Shown here: positions 18,012-27,476 of the stretch, one piece after another
Position numbering within the stretch: position 1 is the stretch's first letter
Layout: each line of letters starts with the position of its first letter
Source: Lacticaseibacillus casei DSM 20011 = JCM 1134 = ATCC 393
GTDB lineage: Bacteria > Bacillota > Bacilli > Lactobacillales > Lactobacillaceae
Direction of reading: 5' to 3'
Assembly (NCBI RefSeq): GCF_000829055.1
Contig: NZ_AP012544.1
Location: forward strand, 620,001 to 684,000
DNA: 64,000 nt
Made by a program: the position numbers and the translations under genes
Notes under the pieces: generated by a model
The model's input: the letters and a program-made list of their open reading frames with translations, nothing else
Databases searched by the model: none
What the model was told of the DNA's origin: nothing

Positions 18012-18917
18012 ATGAACGTGAAACAAATCGGAGCGGTGTTTCAACATGAATTTTTCAGTCAGTGGCGTTCTTTAACGTACTGGGGCATTATTCTATGGCC
18101 TCTAGCAATTGGCCTTGTATTTGCTAAATATGCGCAGTGGCAACTGCCGGAACAGATCCAAAAGCTTTCTTCACAGCAAGTGGCCTTTATTTGGGGCGTC
18201 GGCACGCCCACCTTCATTTTTATGTTATGTCTATCCTATGCGACCATCATGGCTAGCTCCGTGGCGAGTGATAAGACCAACAAACGAGCGGAGTTACTGC
18301 TATCAATGGTTGGAGCGAAGGAACAACTGGCAGGGAAAGTGTTAGCAGTTTACGGCTTAATCGCGTTCCAGCTATTATGTTATGGCATCGGCTTTTGTTT
18401 GTATAGTGTGTGGGATCATAATCCCATTGGCAGTATCCTCTTGAGTCAAACACCACCGTTTTTCATCGGTTATGTGGTCATCGACATTGTGGTTGCGATG
18501 TTGATGGTTTTGGTGTGGACAACGGAAATTGCCGCGTATGTTAATGACGACGCGCAAACAGCGCTAGCGGTGATCCCGGTGATGATTTTAATTATGACGG
18601 GAACAGCTGTCGCGGTTCTTTTGAATGTTGATTGGCGTGGTGTCGATTTGGGGGCACCTCTTAGGATTATTTTTAACCTTGGTTTTGCGATGCCTCCAGT
18701 AGGATCCATGCTGTTCCCGACATTGATAATTAACCAAGGATTCTCTTATTTTGAAGCCATTTTGAATTTAGTACTTGAGTTGGCCATTATGATTTTGATT
18801 TTCCGCACCAGCGTCAAACAATATCAACGTGGTCTGTTATCTACCGACAAAAAGAATCCGTTCATGCAAGCATTGAGTAACGACCCGCTGACTTTTCATG
18901 AACATGGGGGCCATTAA
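18012..18917 (+). CDS. ABC-2 type permease of the peptide cluster (second)
   Basis: 301 residues, six membrane helices. The stretch DKTNKRAELLLSMVGAKEQL after helix 2 is typical of NatB-like ABC-2 permeases. ATG 18009 or 18012 follow GGGGG; 18012 has the better spacing. The gene is intact. Its end lies 1 nt before the likely start of the LanM-like gene, so they are coupled. Confidence 0.72.
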   Translation: MNVKQIGAVFQHEFFSQWRSLTYWGIILWPLAIGLVFAKYAQWQLPEQIQKLSSQQVAFIWGVGTPTFIFMLCLSYATIMASSVASDKTNKRAELLLSMVGAKEQLAGKVLAVYGLIAFQLLCYGIGFCLYSVWDHNPIGSILLSQTPPFFIGYVVIDIVVAMLMVLVWTTEIAAYVNDDAQTALAVIPVMILIMTGTAVAVLLNVDWRGVDLGAPLRIIFNLGFAMPPVGSMLFPTLIINQGFSYFEAILNLVLELAIMILIFRTSVKQYQRGLLSTDKKNPFMQALSNDPLTFHEHGGH

Positions 18918-18918
18918 G

Positions 18919-21028
18919 TTGAATCCAGTGACAGATGTCCAACAATTCGCGCAAACTATTAAACTCTCGTTATTGGATGAACAAGCTGATCTGAAACGAT
19001 TATGGCATGATGCAACGCATGATTTGGATCCCAAACCGATCGCGGCAGCATTGGATACTCAGGTTTTAAAGGTAGTCGGTGAAGCCATCATCCACAATTT
19101 CAATCAAATTTTTATGCCACAAGAAGCTGCAGGTATTGTTCAAGGTTGGGCAAATTTTAAGTCAAAATTTAAACTGTCCACCTTTTGGGCAACTTATCCA
19201 GGATTACAAGATGATGCAATCGGGGCCATGCAAGACTATCTCACACAAATCACGACTATTAAGTAGCAGTGGCAAGCCGATCACAATCAAGTTGAGGCAA
19301 AATTCAAACAAGATTTGGGTTCGCTCATACAGATTGACCCTCAGATGGGTGATCTACACAGTGGTCGGTCCGTAGCAAAGCTTACTTTTCAACGCGGATA
19401 CCTCATCTATAAACCACAAGCCTACACACAGCATCGATTATTAAAAATGGTGCTTGATTGGTTAAATCATCGGACAACACGTCCAATAGACTATGTGATT
19501 CCACAAACTGTCGTAGTAGGCGCTCATGCTTGGGTGGCGTTCATCACGTCAGAACCGTTAGATCCCAGCCAGACAGATCAATTTTTCTATGAATGTGGGG
19601 TGTATTTGGCAATTTTTCACGTGTTGGGTTCTAATGACATGCATCTAGAGAATCTTCTCGTCCAAGATCAACATCCTGTCTTAATTGATTTAGAAACTTT
19701 GTGTGCTTATAAACAGGATCAAAATGTAAAATCGTTGAATTACAGTGTTTTATCAGCTGGTTGGATCCCGACGAGTACCACCAAAGCCATGGATCTTAAT
19801 CTCAGTGCCTTGTTTCGCCGTCCCGAACAAACTTCGCTTTTTATTGCGCAACCCGTCTTAGCATTCGATGAACAACAAGGCTTTCATTACATCAAAGCTT
19901 CGCTCAAGTTGACATCAAATACGGCAAACCGGAAGCAGGAGCTTTTATTGTATGGCGATGAAGAAGGGTTGGCTCAACTATTGGCTGGTTTTGTGGGGAG
20001 TATCCGCATCATTCAACAGCATAGAGCTAATTTCAAACAAGCCGTCCAAGCCTTGTTTCAAGAACAGCCGCTGCGCTTTCGCGCGTTGGTTCGCAGCACG
20101 CAAGTTTATGGCGAATTTCTTGATGGGGTTCGCAATCCCAACACACGTTACCATCAACAACAAGGCAAAATTCTACAGATGCTGAAACGACCACAAGGAC
20201 GCCTAAAAAAATCTTTCTGACAGCGAGATACGAGCAATTCAACACGGATGGATCCCTAGTTATTACGTACAGGGGGCTGATTTGACTTTATATGATGCTG
20301 ACGGTCATGTGGTCGAAGAACACTTTTTAGAAGAAACTCTGATACAAAAAATTAAACACAAGGTGGCACATTTATCTGAGGCACAATTAAAGTATCAGAT
20401 GAGAATGATTAAGTTAGCCTACTTGGAGACTCATCCACCTAAACTACCAATCGCTACCACTGGCGTGACGCGGGCAGCAGTAACGCACGCCTTCATAGAC
20501 CAGTTGATGCAAAATCGATTGAATGAGCTGCCTGACAATTATTATGGTATCCAGATTCAACCACATGGGCGATTCAACATCTGGAGCGTGAGCCCTAGGC
20601 TTTTCAATACGTCTGGCTGGATCTTAGTGCTAGCGTCAACGGGTGATCCAGGCATGTTAAAAATTGCCGCTCGCCTCAATCAATTGTTGTTTGAACAAAT
20701 CGATCACCAACAGTTTGAGCGCTATTTTGAGCCTGATGACAGTTTGGAAAGTGGCCTTTTGGGAAGTTTGGTGGGTGCGCGGGCGCTGCAACAAGCTGGC
20801 TTCAATCCGACCTTTAAAATGGTCAACTATTCGTTGGCTACCGAACGTTTGACTGTGCAGGAACAAGCCATCTATGCGCAACTGCAGCATGGTCAGTTGC
20901 CACTTCAGACGGTGGCACAGACCATTCAGATGGGGGAACCTGTCGGTCTTAATCAAGCGTTGGCTTTTTCAATGTCTGCCAAATTAACAGGAGTAATCGA
21001 TGACTGGGCAAAGCAACAACACCAATGA
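18919..21028 (+). pseudogene. LanM-type dehydratase with vestigial cyclase domain, disrupted
   Basis: Type II lanthipeptide synthetases phosphorylate and dehydrate Ser/Thr (N-terminal DUF4135 domain) and cyclise with Cys (C-terminal LanC domain). Here the dehydratase signatures are clear: SGRSVAKLTF and LIYKPQAY, then GSNDMHLENLL and PVLIDLETL, which carry the kinase-like Asp, His, Asn and Asp of CylM-type enzymes. Only ~150 residues follow the dehydratase, resembling the very start of a LanC domain (NIWSVSPRLF, SGWILVLAS); no zinc Cys/His ligands exist. The natural end is credible because the protease gene starts inside it at 21000. Lesions: an in-frame TAG at 19264-19266, and a frameshift in an A7 run at 20205-20211. 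The likely start is TTG 18919 (GGGGG upstream); ATG 18898 or 18904 are alternatives. Repaired length is about 702 residues. Confidence 0.8.
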
Positions 21029-21767
21029 CAATGATTTCTTGAAACAAACAAATGCGACGCTTCTACAAGGTTTTGATCTGCCGACACGATGGCTGAGATC
21101 CGAAAAAATAAGCCGGATGGCCTTAATTGATACTGGGGTGAGTGCTCAGAATCCCTATTTTAGCCAAAAAGCGCTAGAAATGATCGGAGATCGTACTGAC
21201 TGGGCTTGGCACGGGACCGCTGTAGCTGGTATGATCGCGATGTCGGTAACACGTCCTATCGTTCTGCACAGCTATAATGCTGTGCAAAATGGGCGGGTTC
21301 AAAGCGAAACTGTTCTTCAACTGATTGAAGCAGCACTCCAGGATGGCGCTCAATTGATCAATGTTGCTATGAACGCGCTACTGGATTTGCGAACACCGCG
21401 GGGACTAAAGCTTTGGCAACAATGGGAGCATGTTGTGTCGCTGACTCAGCAGGCTGGTGCACAGCTGATTGTTTCTGTAGGCAATAATGGCTTGGATCTC
21501 GATCAAATTGCCTCTTTAAAACTTTGTCCAGCCATGTTACCTGGGGTTCTCACTGTGGGGACGGCGGAGACGTTATATGCTAACCACGGGAAAGCCGTGG
21601 ATATCACGGCTCCTGGTGGAACTGATCAGCTACCTTTGATCACCACGCGCAGTCTCGATTATGCTGAGTATGCTCCCTCATCAATTAGGGGCTTGCCGCC
21701 TATCTTCATGCGGTCGTATGGAACAAGTTTGGCGGCCGGACTCGTGACCGGGTTGTTATTAAGTTGA
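21000..21767 (+). CDS. S8 family serine peptidase, LanP-like
   Basis: 255-residue subtilisin domain with full triad: Asp in ALIDTGV (residue ~43), His in AWHGTAVAGMIA (~66), Ser in YGTSLAAG (~245), and the oxyanion Asn in VSVGNNG. There is no signal peptide or propeptide, so it would act in the cytoplasm, as lactocin S LasP is thought to do, removing the leader of the precursor at 16930. This agrees with the exporter lacking a C39 peptidase domain. Starts inside the LanM-like gene with ACAGGAG upstream. It appears intact. Confidence 0.82.
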   Translation: MTGQSNNTNDNDFLKQTNATLLQGFDLPTRWLRSEKISRMALIDTGVSAQNPYFSQKALEMIGDRTDWAWHGTAVAGMIAMSVTRPIVLHSYNAVQNGRVQSETVLQLIEAALQDGAQLINVAMNALLDLRTPRGLKLWQQWEHVVSLTQQAGAQLIVSVGNNGLDLDQIASLKLCPAMLPGVLTVGTAETLYANHGKAVDITAPGGTDQLPLITTRSLDYAEYAPSSIRGLPPIFMRSYGTSLAAGLVTGLLLS

Positions 21768-21805
21768 GCATCAAAAACATCAAAATACGGGAGGTCACCG
21801 AGACC

Positions 21806-22689
21806 ATGTTAGAACTTAAAAACGTTAGCAAGCGTTACGGCACTTTTACGGCCTTATCCGACTTATCTTTTCAATTAAGACCAGGTGAGATTGTCAGTCT
21901 CATTGGCCAGAATGGTGCCGGAAAGTCCACGACGTTTCACATTATTCTGAATTTTATACAACCCACCCAAGGGACCGTAAAGGGTGATCCCGACTATTTG
22001 AAACAGCTTGGCTATATGCCAGAAGAACGTGGACTATATCCGAAAGAAACCATCCAAAGTCAAATGTTATATTTCGCTGCCCTGCATGGCATGGATCGGA
22101 AAACAGCTAAGCAGGAGCTTCACCATGGATGCAGAAACTAAACGTCATTGGGGAAGTAACGGATAAAGTTGAATCTTTATCAAAGGGGAACGCACAAAAA
22201 GTGCAGCTCATCACATGTCTCATGTTCAAACCCAAACTGTTAATCCTGGATGAACCTTTTTCTGGTCTGGACCCAGTGAACGCGGAGCTGTTAATTGATG
22301 CCATCCTTGAAGCCAAGCAGCAAGGTACCATGATTATTTTTTCCACTCATAACATGGCCAACGTCGAGCGTTTGTCAGATTATATCGTGATGCTCCATCA
22401 TGGGCGCACGATTCTTCAAGGCACACCGCAGGACATTTATGCGCAATTTGGGCGGCGTCAATTAGAAATTGAGGGTTATCACGGCGATGTCCAACAATTG
22501 GCGGCTTGGCCAGGCGTTACAAAACTTGCCGAAAGGCCTTCCGGGCGATTAAGCTTGGAATTAGTTGATGAATCCGTAGGAAAGGCTATTTTTCGTGAAG
22601 TGACCCAAAATGGCTACCTGCCGGTATTTGATCAGCATTATCCAACGCTAGACGAGATTTTTAAATATGAGGTGGCTCATGCAAAGTAA
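21806..22689 (+). pseudogene. ABC transporter ATP-binding protein, frameshifted
   Basis: NatA/LanF-like ATPase. Walker A GQNGAGKST, Q-loop region GYMPEERGLYP, then a frameshift at about 22125 where one base is missing (frame 1 ends QELHHGCRN, frame 2 continues WMQKLNVIGEVTDKV). The second part holds the signature LSKGNAQKVQ, Walker B LLILDEPFSGLDP and the H-loop STHN. ATG 21806 with GGGAGG upstream. Repaired length about 294 residues. It probably energised the two ABC-2 permeases. Confidence 0.8.
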
Positions 22690-22901
22690 GCAAGCAACTA
22701 AGTCTGAATTCTTTAGTTTGGCGGCTTTTATTAAGGAAAATAAATATTCTCTTTGTGGAATAGTTGTGAGTTGTATAGTCGCTGTCGTCTGCACCATGGT
22801 CTATCTTTACGGCATGAAGTTTTTAATCGATGATGGGCTACTAAAAAAGCACTTCACTTTGTTGATGTATCTTATTCCCATCATGAGTGGGAGTATTGTG
22901 A

Positions 22902-24161
22902 CGTAAATTGCAAGAACAAGTTAGCCAGTCGTTGAGGACAATCCCAGAACAGGCCGTTATCAAATAGAAGTTGTGGCGCTAGAGAGACTACTGGGCCATG
23001 CGGCGAACGCGCCGAGCTTCGGCCTCAAAGTTTTGCTGGGGTGTGCAGTAGCCCTGTTGTTTGCGAGGCAACTGATTCAAGCGGTCTTGCGTGGCCTGCA
23101 CTTGACTAGGGCTAATGTCATCTAGGGACATGCCCTTAGGGAAGTCCTGGCGAATCATCCGGTTATGTGCCTCGTTGGTGCCACGGTCGCAGGACGTGTA
23201 AGGATGGGCGTAGAAGATCTCAGTTTCCGTCCCAGCAAAAGCAGTATTTAAGGCGGTGAACTCGGGTCCGTTGTCGGCTGTGATGGTCTTGATGCAAGCT
23301 CCCCATTCGCGCTTGATTCCACGCAATGCATAGCTCACAGAGTCTGCATCTCGTCCTTCGATCAAGCGGAGAAGTTGGCAACGGGTCTTGCGCTCAATCA
23401 GAGTCAAGATGACGCTCTCCTTGCCATTGCGTTTACCGACAATGGCATCCATCTCCCAGTGACCGAACTGCCTGCGTCGTTCAACGACCTTAGGCCGTTC
23501 CTCGATACTGCGGCCAGCCAGGCGCTTAGCCTTGGTGTGGTGCTGGTGAGAGGTCTTCCGCTTAGTCTTCTCCAACAGGTCGATATTTCGAATCTCTAGG
23601 CGTTGGTCGTCAATGTACTGGTACAAAGTCGAGGCACAAACAAGCTCTTCAGGAGTAAACAGCTTGTGTCGCTTGGCATAGCCGATTGAAGCATCCGGCG
23701 ACCATTTGTCCTGCTTAGCTCGCTGTACGTACCAGGCTAAGAAGACCTGTACGCTGGCGAACTTGTCAGGACGATGACAGCTCAAGCGTGCAGTCTCGTA
23801 ACGTGCCTGAGCAGCCTCTGGCAGGTATTGTCGATGGTAGACGCGCTTGCCATTACTCTTCTTGACCTGATCTACTGTACCTCGCTTGATTTCATTATTA
23901 ATGGTCTGCGGGCAGACGCCAATTTCAGCAGCAATCCAACGATTGGACTTCCCAGCTTGGCGGAATCCGGCCACTTTTCCGCGCTCGAGTGATGTTAAGT
24001 GCTGACCTTTTTGGCGGTGTGTGCTATCCTGTTTCTGCATCAAGACAATATCCTCTTCCATTGTTTGTGTAGGAACTTCAATGATACAGGATATCTGTTC
24101 TTGATGTTTTTTATTGTCCAAAAAATTTTGAGACAGTGGCTAACTTGATTCTAAAATGCGC
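22902..24161 (-). mobile_element. IS30-family insertion sequence
   Basis: 1260 bp, inserted in the exporter gene. Imperfect terminal inverted repeats share CAAGTTAGCCA about 15-20 nt inside each end. Flanked by 13-bp direct repeats GGGAGTATTGTGA (22889-22901 and 24162-24174), which is long for IS30 family target duplications. Confidence 0.88.
22988..24061 (-). CDS. IS30 family transposase
   Basis: DDE transposase. The N-terminal IS30 helix-turn-helix (QHLTSLERGKVAGF; SNRWIAAEIGVCPQTINNEI) is followed by the catalytic core with Asp in HWEMDAIVGKR, Asp in TADNGPEF and Glu in CDRGTNEAHNRMIR. ATG 24061 is taken; the frame is open from a TTG at 24121, and ATG 24040 is another option. It looks intact and potentially active. 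Confidence 0.9.
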   Translation of the reverse strand: MEEDIVLMQKQDSTHRQKGQHLTSLERGKVAGFRQAGKSNRWIAAEIGVCPQTINNEIKRGTVDQVKKSNGKRVYHRQYLPEAAQARYETARLSCHRPDKFASVQVFLAWYVQRAKQDKWSPDASIGYAKRHKLFTPEELVCASTLYQYIDDQRLEIRNIDLLEKTKRKTSHQHHTKAKRLAGRSIEERPKVVERRRQFGHWEMDAIVGKRNGKESVILTLIERKTRCQLLRLIEGRDADSVSYALRGIKREWGACIKTITADNGPEFTALNTAFAGTETEIFYAHPYTSCDRGTNEAHNRMIRQDFPKGMSLDDISPSQVQATQDRLNQLPRKQQGYCTPQQNFEAEARRVRRMAQ

Positions 24162-25723
24162 GGGGAGTATTGTGATCGAGGTGATTTTGAATTATTTAAT
24201 TAGTTTTTTCTCAGCTAAAATTTCGCAGAATTACATTCAAAAAAACGTACTGTGTTGCTACAATTCACCCTGCAGCAAACTGATGTAATTGACAAACCCG
24301 TTTCACTGTCAACACTTCTCAATAGTGATTTTGAACGAGTTGGTGATTATCTAGCAGATTTAATAGTTGGCACCCTAATTGCTATCTTAACCATTCTTTT
24401 CTATCTTGCGGCCTTATTCTCACTAACACTATGGCTGACACTGCTTATTTTGGCCTTTATTCCCCTTGTTATTATCGTAAATGTCAAGCTGGGTAATTAT
24501 GTACAATCAGTCTACTTAAAAGTGCAAAAAAATCTGGACCATCTGAACGGAGAGATTGCCCAGATACAAGCAGGACTGGTCTTAATTCATGCTTTCAAAG
24601 GAGCACAACGTGTACTCGATCGGTTTGAACATTACAACGAGCGCCTGAAGCGCGATAACATCAAATATGTGGCCGCTAGTTCATTTTTGAACAATAGTTT
24701 ATCCCTGGTAGCAAGCGTTGTTCCCTTTCTGATTCTCATGTTAGGCAGCTTCTTTGTTTTGCAGGGAACGATGTCGGTGGGATCCATTATGGCTGTCTTT
24801 AGTTTCAGCTCAACTATTTTTGTACCTATTGCCGGATTAATTAGCATGATTCCCCTTTACAAAGAATTACAAGGGTCGATAGTGCGGATCAACTCATACG
24901 TGGACACTTCTAATGGCAATCAATATAAGGAACACATTTTGTCAGAGGACATTGACGCAACTGAAGCGCGCATCGAATTAAAAGACTTCAATGTCGGATA
25001 CGCACAAGCCCCTCGCCTTACACACTTAAATCGTACGATTGTTGGCTTAACTTTTATTATTGGTGAAAACGGCAGTGGTAAAAGCACGCTAGCGAAGACA
25101 ATCGCGGGACTGATTCCTAGCCTATCTGGCACGCTCACAATTAAGGGTGCCCAACATGTTGCTTATATTCCAAATACCAGTTTTTTTATTTCAGGGAACA
25201 GTAGAAGACAATCTTACCATTGGGTTAACCGACGTTAGTCACAAAAAAATGTCTGATCTGTGTCAACTATTGGAGTTAGAGGTACCTTTGGCGACAGTGG
25301 GGGGGTATGATCACTCTTTAAGTACAGGACAAATTCAAAAGATTAAAATCATTCGGGCACTGTTAGATGAAAGAACAATTCCAATTTTTGATGAAATCTT
25401 TAGCAATCTATCAAAAAAAATCCAAGCTAAAATGTATGCTTATTTGAAAAACTTATCTGGTAAAACGATCATCATCATCGACCACAACGCACCTAAAGTA
25501 ACGGGAGCCACTTATTGGGAGTTGTAATCACGAGTCTATTCTGTCTAGATGATCATATCTATCGTGCACGCCATTTGCTCAAGAACTCTTTAATCAAAAA
25601 AAGAACCGTTACGGCGTAGCTATTTGGCATCAGTGGTTAAGTTGGTACTTCTGGCGATAACGGCGAAAGGTGGCCCGCAAGACACTTTCACCATGTACTT
25701 GACGCCTATGCCGGACATCCTCA

Positions 25724-25761
25724 AAAATAGCCATATCCCCCTGATAGGATACGGCTATTTT
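25724..25761. terminator. Intrinsic terminator, probably bidirectional
   Basis: Stem AAAATAGCCATATCC / GGATACGGCTATTTT with one mismatch and an 8-nt loop. It separates the exporter remnant from the leftward gene at 25803. The 200 nt before it hold nothing recognisable. Confidence 0.75.
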
Positions 25762-25802
25762 GCTATCGTGACACAATAGTTAAATTATTGCGCTATAGCA
25801 TT

Positions 25803-26129
25803 CTATTCATATACATATCTGGTATTAGTATAGCGTCCGGATGCAGCTGTTCCTTGAGTTTGGTAGGTGTATTTAACAGTTAAACCAGTCCCACGATCAT
25901 AGGCCTTACGGAAGGGCTCAGACCAATGGCCCCATGCGCCACCAAAGTAAAATGCTAGTGCACTTAGCTTAGGATTGAAACCAGCAACAGAGGCAACCCC
26001 AGAATAACTTTCAAAACGTTTATAGATAGTCTTCACTTCTGACCTTGAAAACCGGAAAGACATATCGTATGAATACCATTCTGTTGTTGCTGCATGTACA
26101 ACCTTTGCACCATCATTCGAAGCTAACAC
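25803..26129 (-). CDS. Hypothetical protein, possibly the C-terminal part of a frameshifted membrane protein
   Basis: 108 residues from GTG 26129 (GAAGGTG upstream), with no signal peptide and no family I recognise. It is aromatic- and glycine-rich (EWYSYDMSFRFSR; AFYFGGAWGHWSEPFRKAYD; TYQTQGTAASGR) and looks like an exported beta-rich domain. Its frame stays open upstream to 26174 (DYSQNKVHNTEG), overlapping the membrane protein gene by 52 nt in another frame. Either it is a coupled second gene or one indel near 26170 split a single protein with N-terminal helices and this exported domain. Confidence 0.5.
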   Translation of the reverse strand: MLASNDGAKVVHAATTEWYSYDMSFRFSRSEVKTIYKRFESYSGVASVAGFNPKLSALAFYFGGAWGHWSEPFRKAYDRGTGLTVKYTYQTQGTAASGRYTNTRYVYE

Positions 26130-26434
26130 GGCACCTTCGGTATTGTGGACTTTGTTTTGCGAGTAATCCCTCTACTAATGCCAATGAGTGCAAGTGTGGC
26201 AATTAGGATAACAGCAAAAATGGCTAATGTTAACTTATTCCCCTTGCGAAGAAAGTTGATAACTAGATCATGCCGTGTAATTGCAAGAACCAAAACCAGC
26301 CAACTGATCCAGAAAAGTGTCGGATTTACAAATTTAAAAGTTGTCCAGAGGAGATACCATAAACCACCAGCAACAACGGCAAGTAGGCCAGTAACAACTC
26401 GTTGTCGGTTAAAATGCAGTGACAGCTTCATCAT
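26123..26434 (-). CDS. Small membrane protein, 103 aa
   Basis: Three membrane helices (VVTGLLAVVAGGLWYLL; PTLFWISWLVLVLAI; LTLAIFAVILIATLALIGI) and a short basic tail ending in cysteine. ATG 26434 (or 26431) follows AAAGGGG. It overlaps the next gene by 7 nt. It could be an immunity-type membrane protein for its neighbour or the anchor half of a broken protein. Family not recognised. Confidence 0.55.
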   Translation of the reverse strand: MMKLSLHFNRQRVVTGLLAVVAGGLWYLLWTTFKFVNPTLFWISWLVLVLAITRHDLVINFLRKGNKLTLAIFAVILIATLALIGISRGITRKTKSTIPKVPC

Positions 26435-27055
26435 AAACGCCCCTTTATATAACAAATAATAACGCCCATTAAGCAACAAATCAACTTTAGTATATGGATT
26501 AAACTTGATAAGTCTTCAATCGCCAATCGATCGAAAGCATGGAGATTCTCCATTCTGATATCAGCACTATGTACCGATATATATTCTGAAAGCCTTATGG
26601 TCAGCAGCTTCTCCGTGTGAACAACTGGCTATGTTAATTGATTTTACATGTAATTGGTATATTACTTTGTTAAGGGGGATATATTCTATAAATAACGATA
26701 TTTCATCACCATTGCGGCATTAATATTGGGGACTTTCACCCTAACGATGAAGAGTTTCCACTTAACTCGAAGTTTAGAATCGACACAAAAGACCTGCACA
26801 GATAGAGGGACTCTTTTAAATGCCGTCTGCGAACTATCACATTGACTTAAATCTGTCCTTGTAAAAGCCACTGCTCTGTCACGTTTTAGCTTAGGGAATG
26901 TTTGAGACTCGGTCAGTAATACCTTCCGCTTTTCGAGAATCTAATTTGTCCTTCTCATTTGCAGATAATGCGTCACGGCAAGAACCAACGTCGGTAGAAG
27001 AAAATAGTTATCGATTAACCTTCGCATCGGCGCGGATAGCAAAGCAAATACCAAA
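26435..27055. other. Gene-poor stretch
   Basis: About 620 nt, AT-rich and without a credible gene. Several short open frames lack ribosome sites. I see no strong terminator or RNA here. Confidence 0.5.
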
Positions 27056-27277
27056 TCAAATAGAACGCAACAACGCCGTCGTCAAAGCCTGTGCTCGCTG
27101 CTGACCACGTCGCTTATCGGCCGGACGAATCACGGTCAGCTGATCCGCCTCTGGATCCGCCGCGATGACCCCAAAGGGTGCGGGTACATCGGTCGCTGCT
27201 TGGGCCCGCATCGCAGGTGTATCGGCAATGACCACCCACAAATAATCAACGAAGTCAAGGCGGAGAATGCCGGCAAT
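27056..27277 (-). pseudogene. Relic of a GC-rich gene, possibly DUF1694 (YueI-like)
   Basis: An open stretch of ~73 codons without start codon support. Its composition (many GCG/GCC codons) resembles core genes more than the surrounding AT-rich DNA. The pattern VVIADTPAMRAQ then VPAPFGVIAADPEADQL resembles the C-terminal half of YueI-type DUF1694 proteins; this is a weak match made from memory. Upstream the frame is closed by TAA at 27278-27280. Confidence 0.35.
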
Positions 27278-27401
27278 TTAGGGAGATTAAAGTGCCATAA
27301 AGCGCGGGCGTTGCGTTAATTGGGGAAAAGTGTAGAAAGCGCAGCAACTGATTTTTAATGCCAACGTTAAGGTTATAGAAGGGTTCCATCTATTCATTTG
27401 A

Positions 27402-27430
27402 TTGGCGCAAGTTGCCGATGCTGGTATACT
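27402..27430 (+). promoter_or_regulatory. Predicted sigma-A promoter of the cyclophilin gene
   Basis: TTGGCG at 27402-27407, 17-nt spacer, TATACT at 27425-27430; the ATG lies 46 nt downstream. Confidence 0.65.
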
Positions 27431-27476
27431 ACGCCTAGAACGATGCACGTTATTTGATTAAAGAAGGAGAACGAAC

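Larger units (their letters stand above)
22679..25527 (+). pseudogene. ABC exporter (LanT-like, no C39 peptidase), disrupted by IS30 and frameshifts
   Basis: Fused membrane/ATPase exporter. The 5' part (22679-22901) encodes one or two membrane helices; IS30 interrupts it; the rest resumes at 24175. After removing the IS and one direct repeat the frame reads through IMSGSIV-IEVILNYLIS, then needs a 1-nt correction in an A7 run at 24239-24245. From 24252 there are four more helices, Walker A GENGSGKST at ~25065, another frameshift in a T run at ~25182-25188, then FQGTVEDNLTIG, a weak signature LSTGQIQKIK and Walker B PIFDEIFSNL. Without a peptidase domain it would export leader-free peptide, fitting the separate subtilase. 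Confidence 0.78.
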
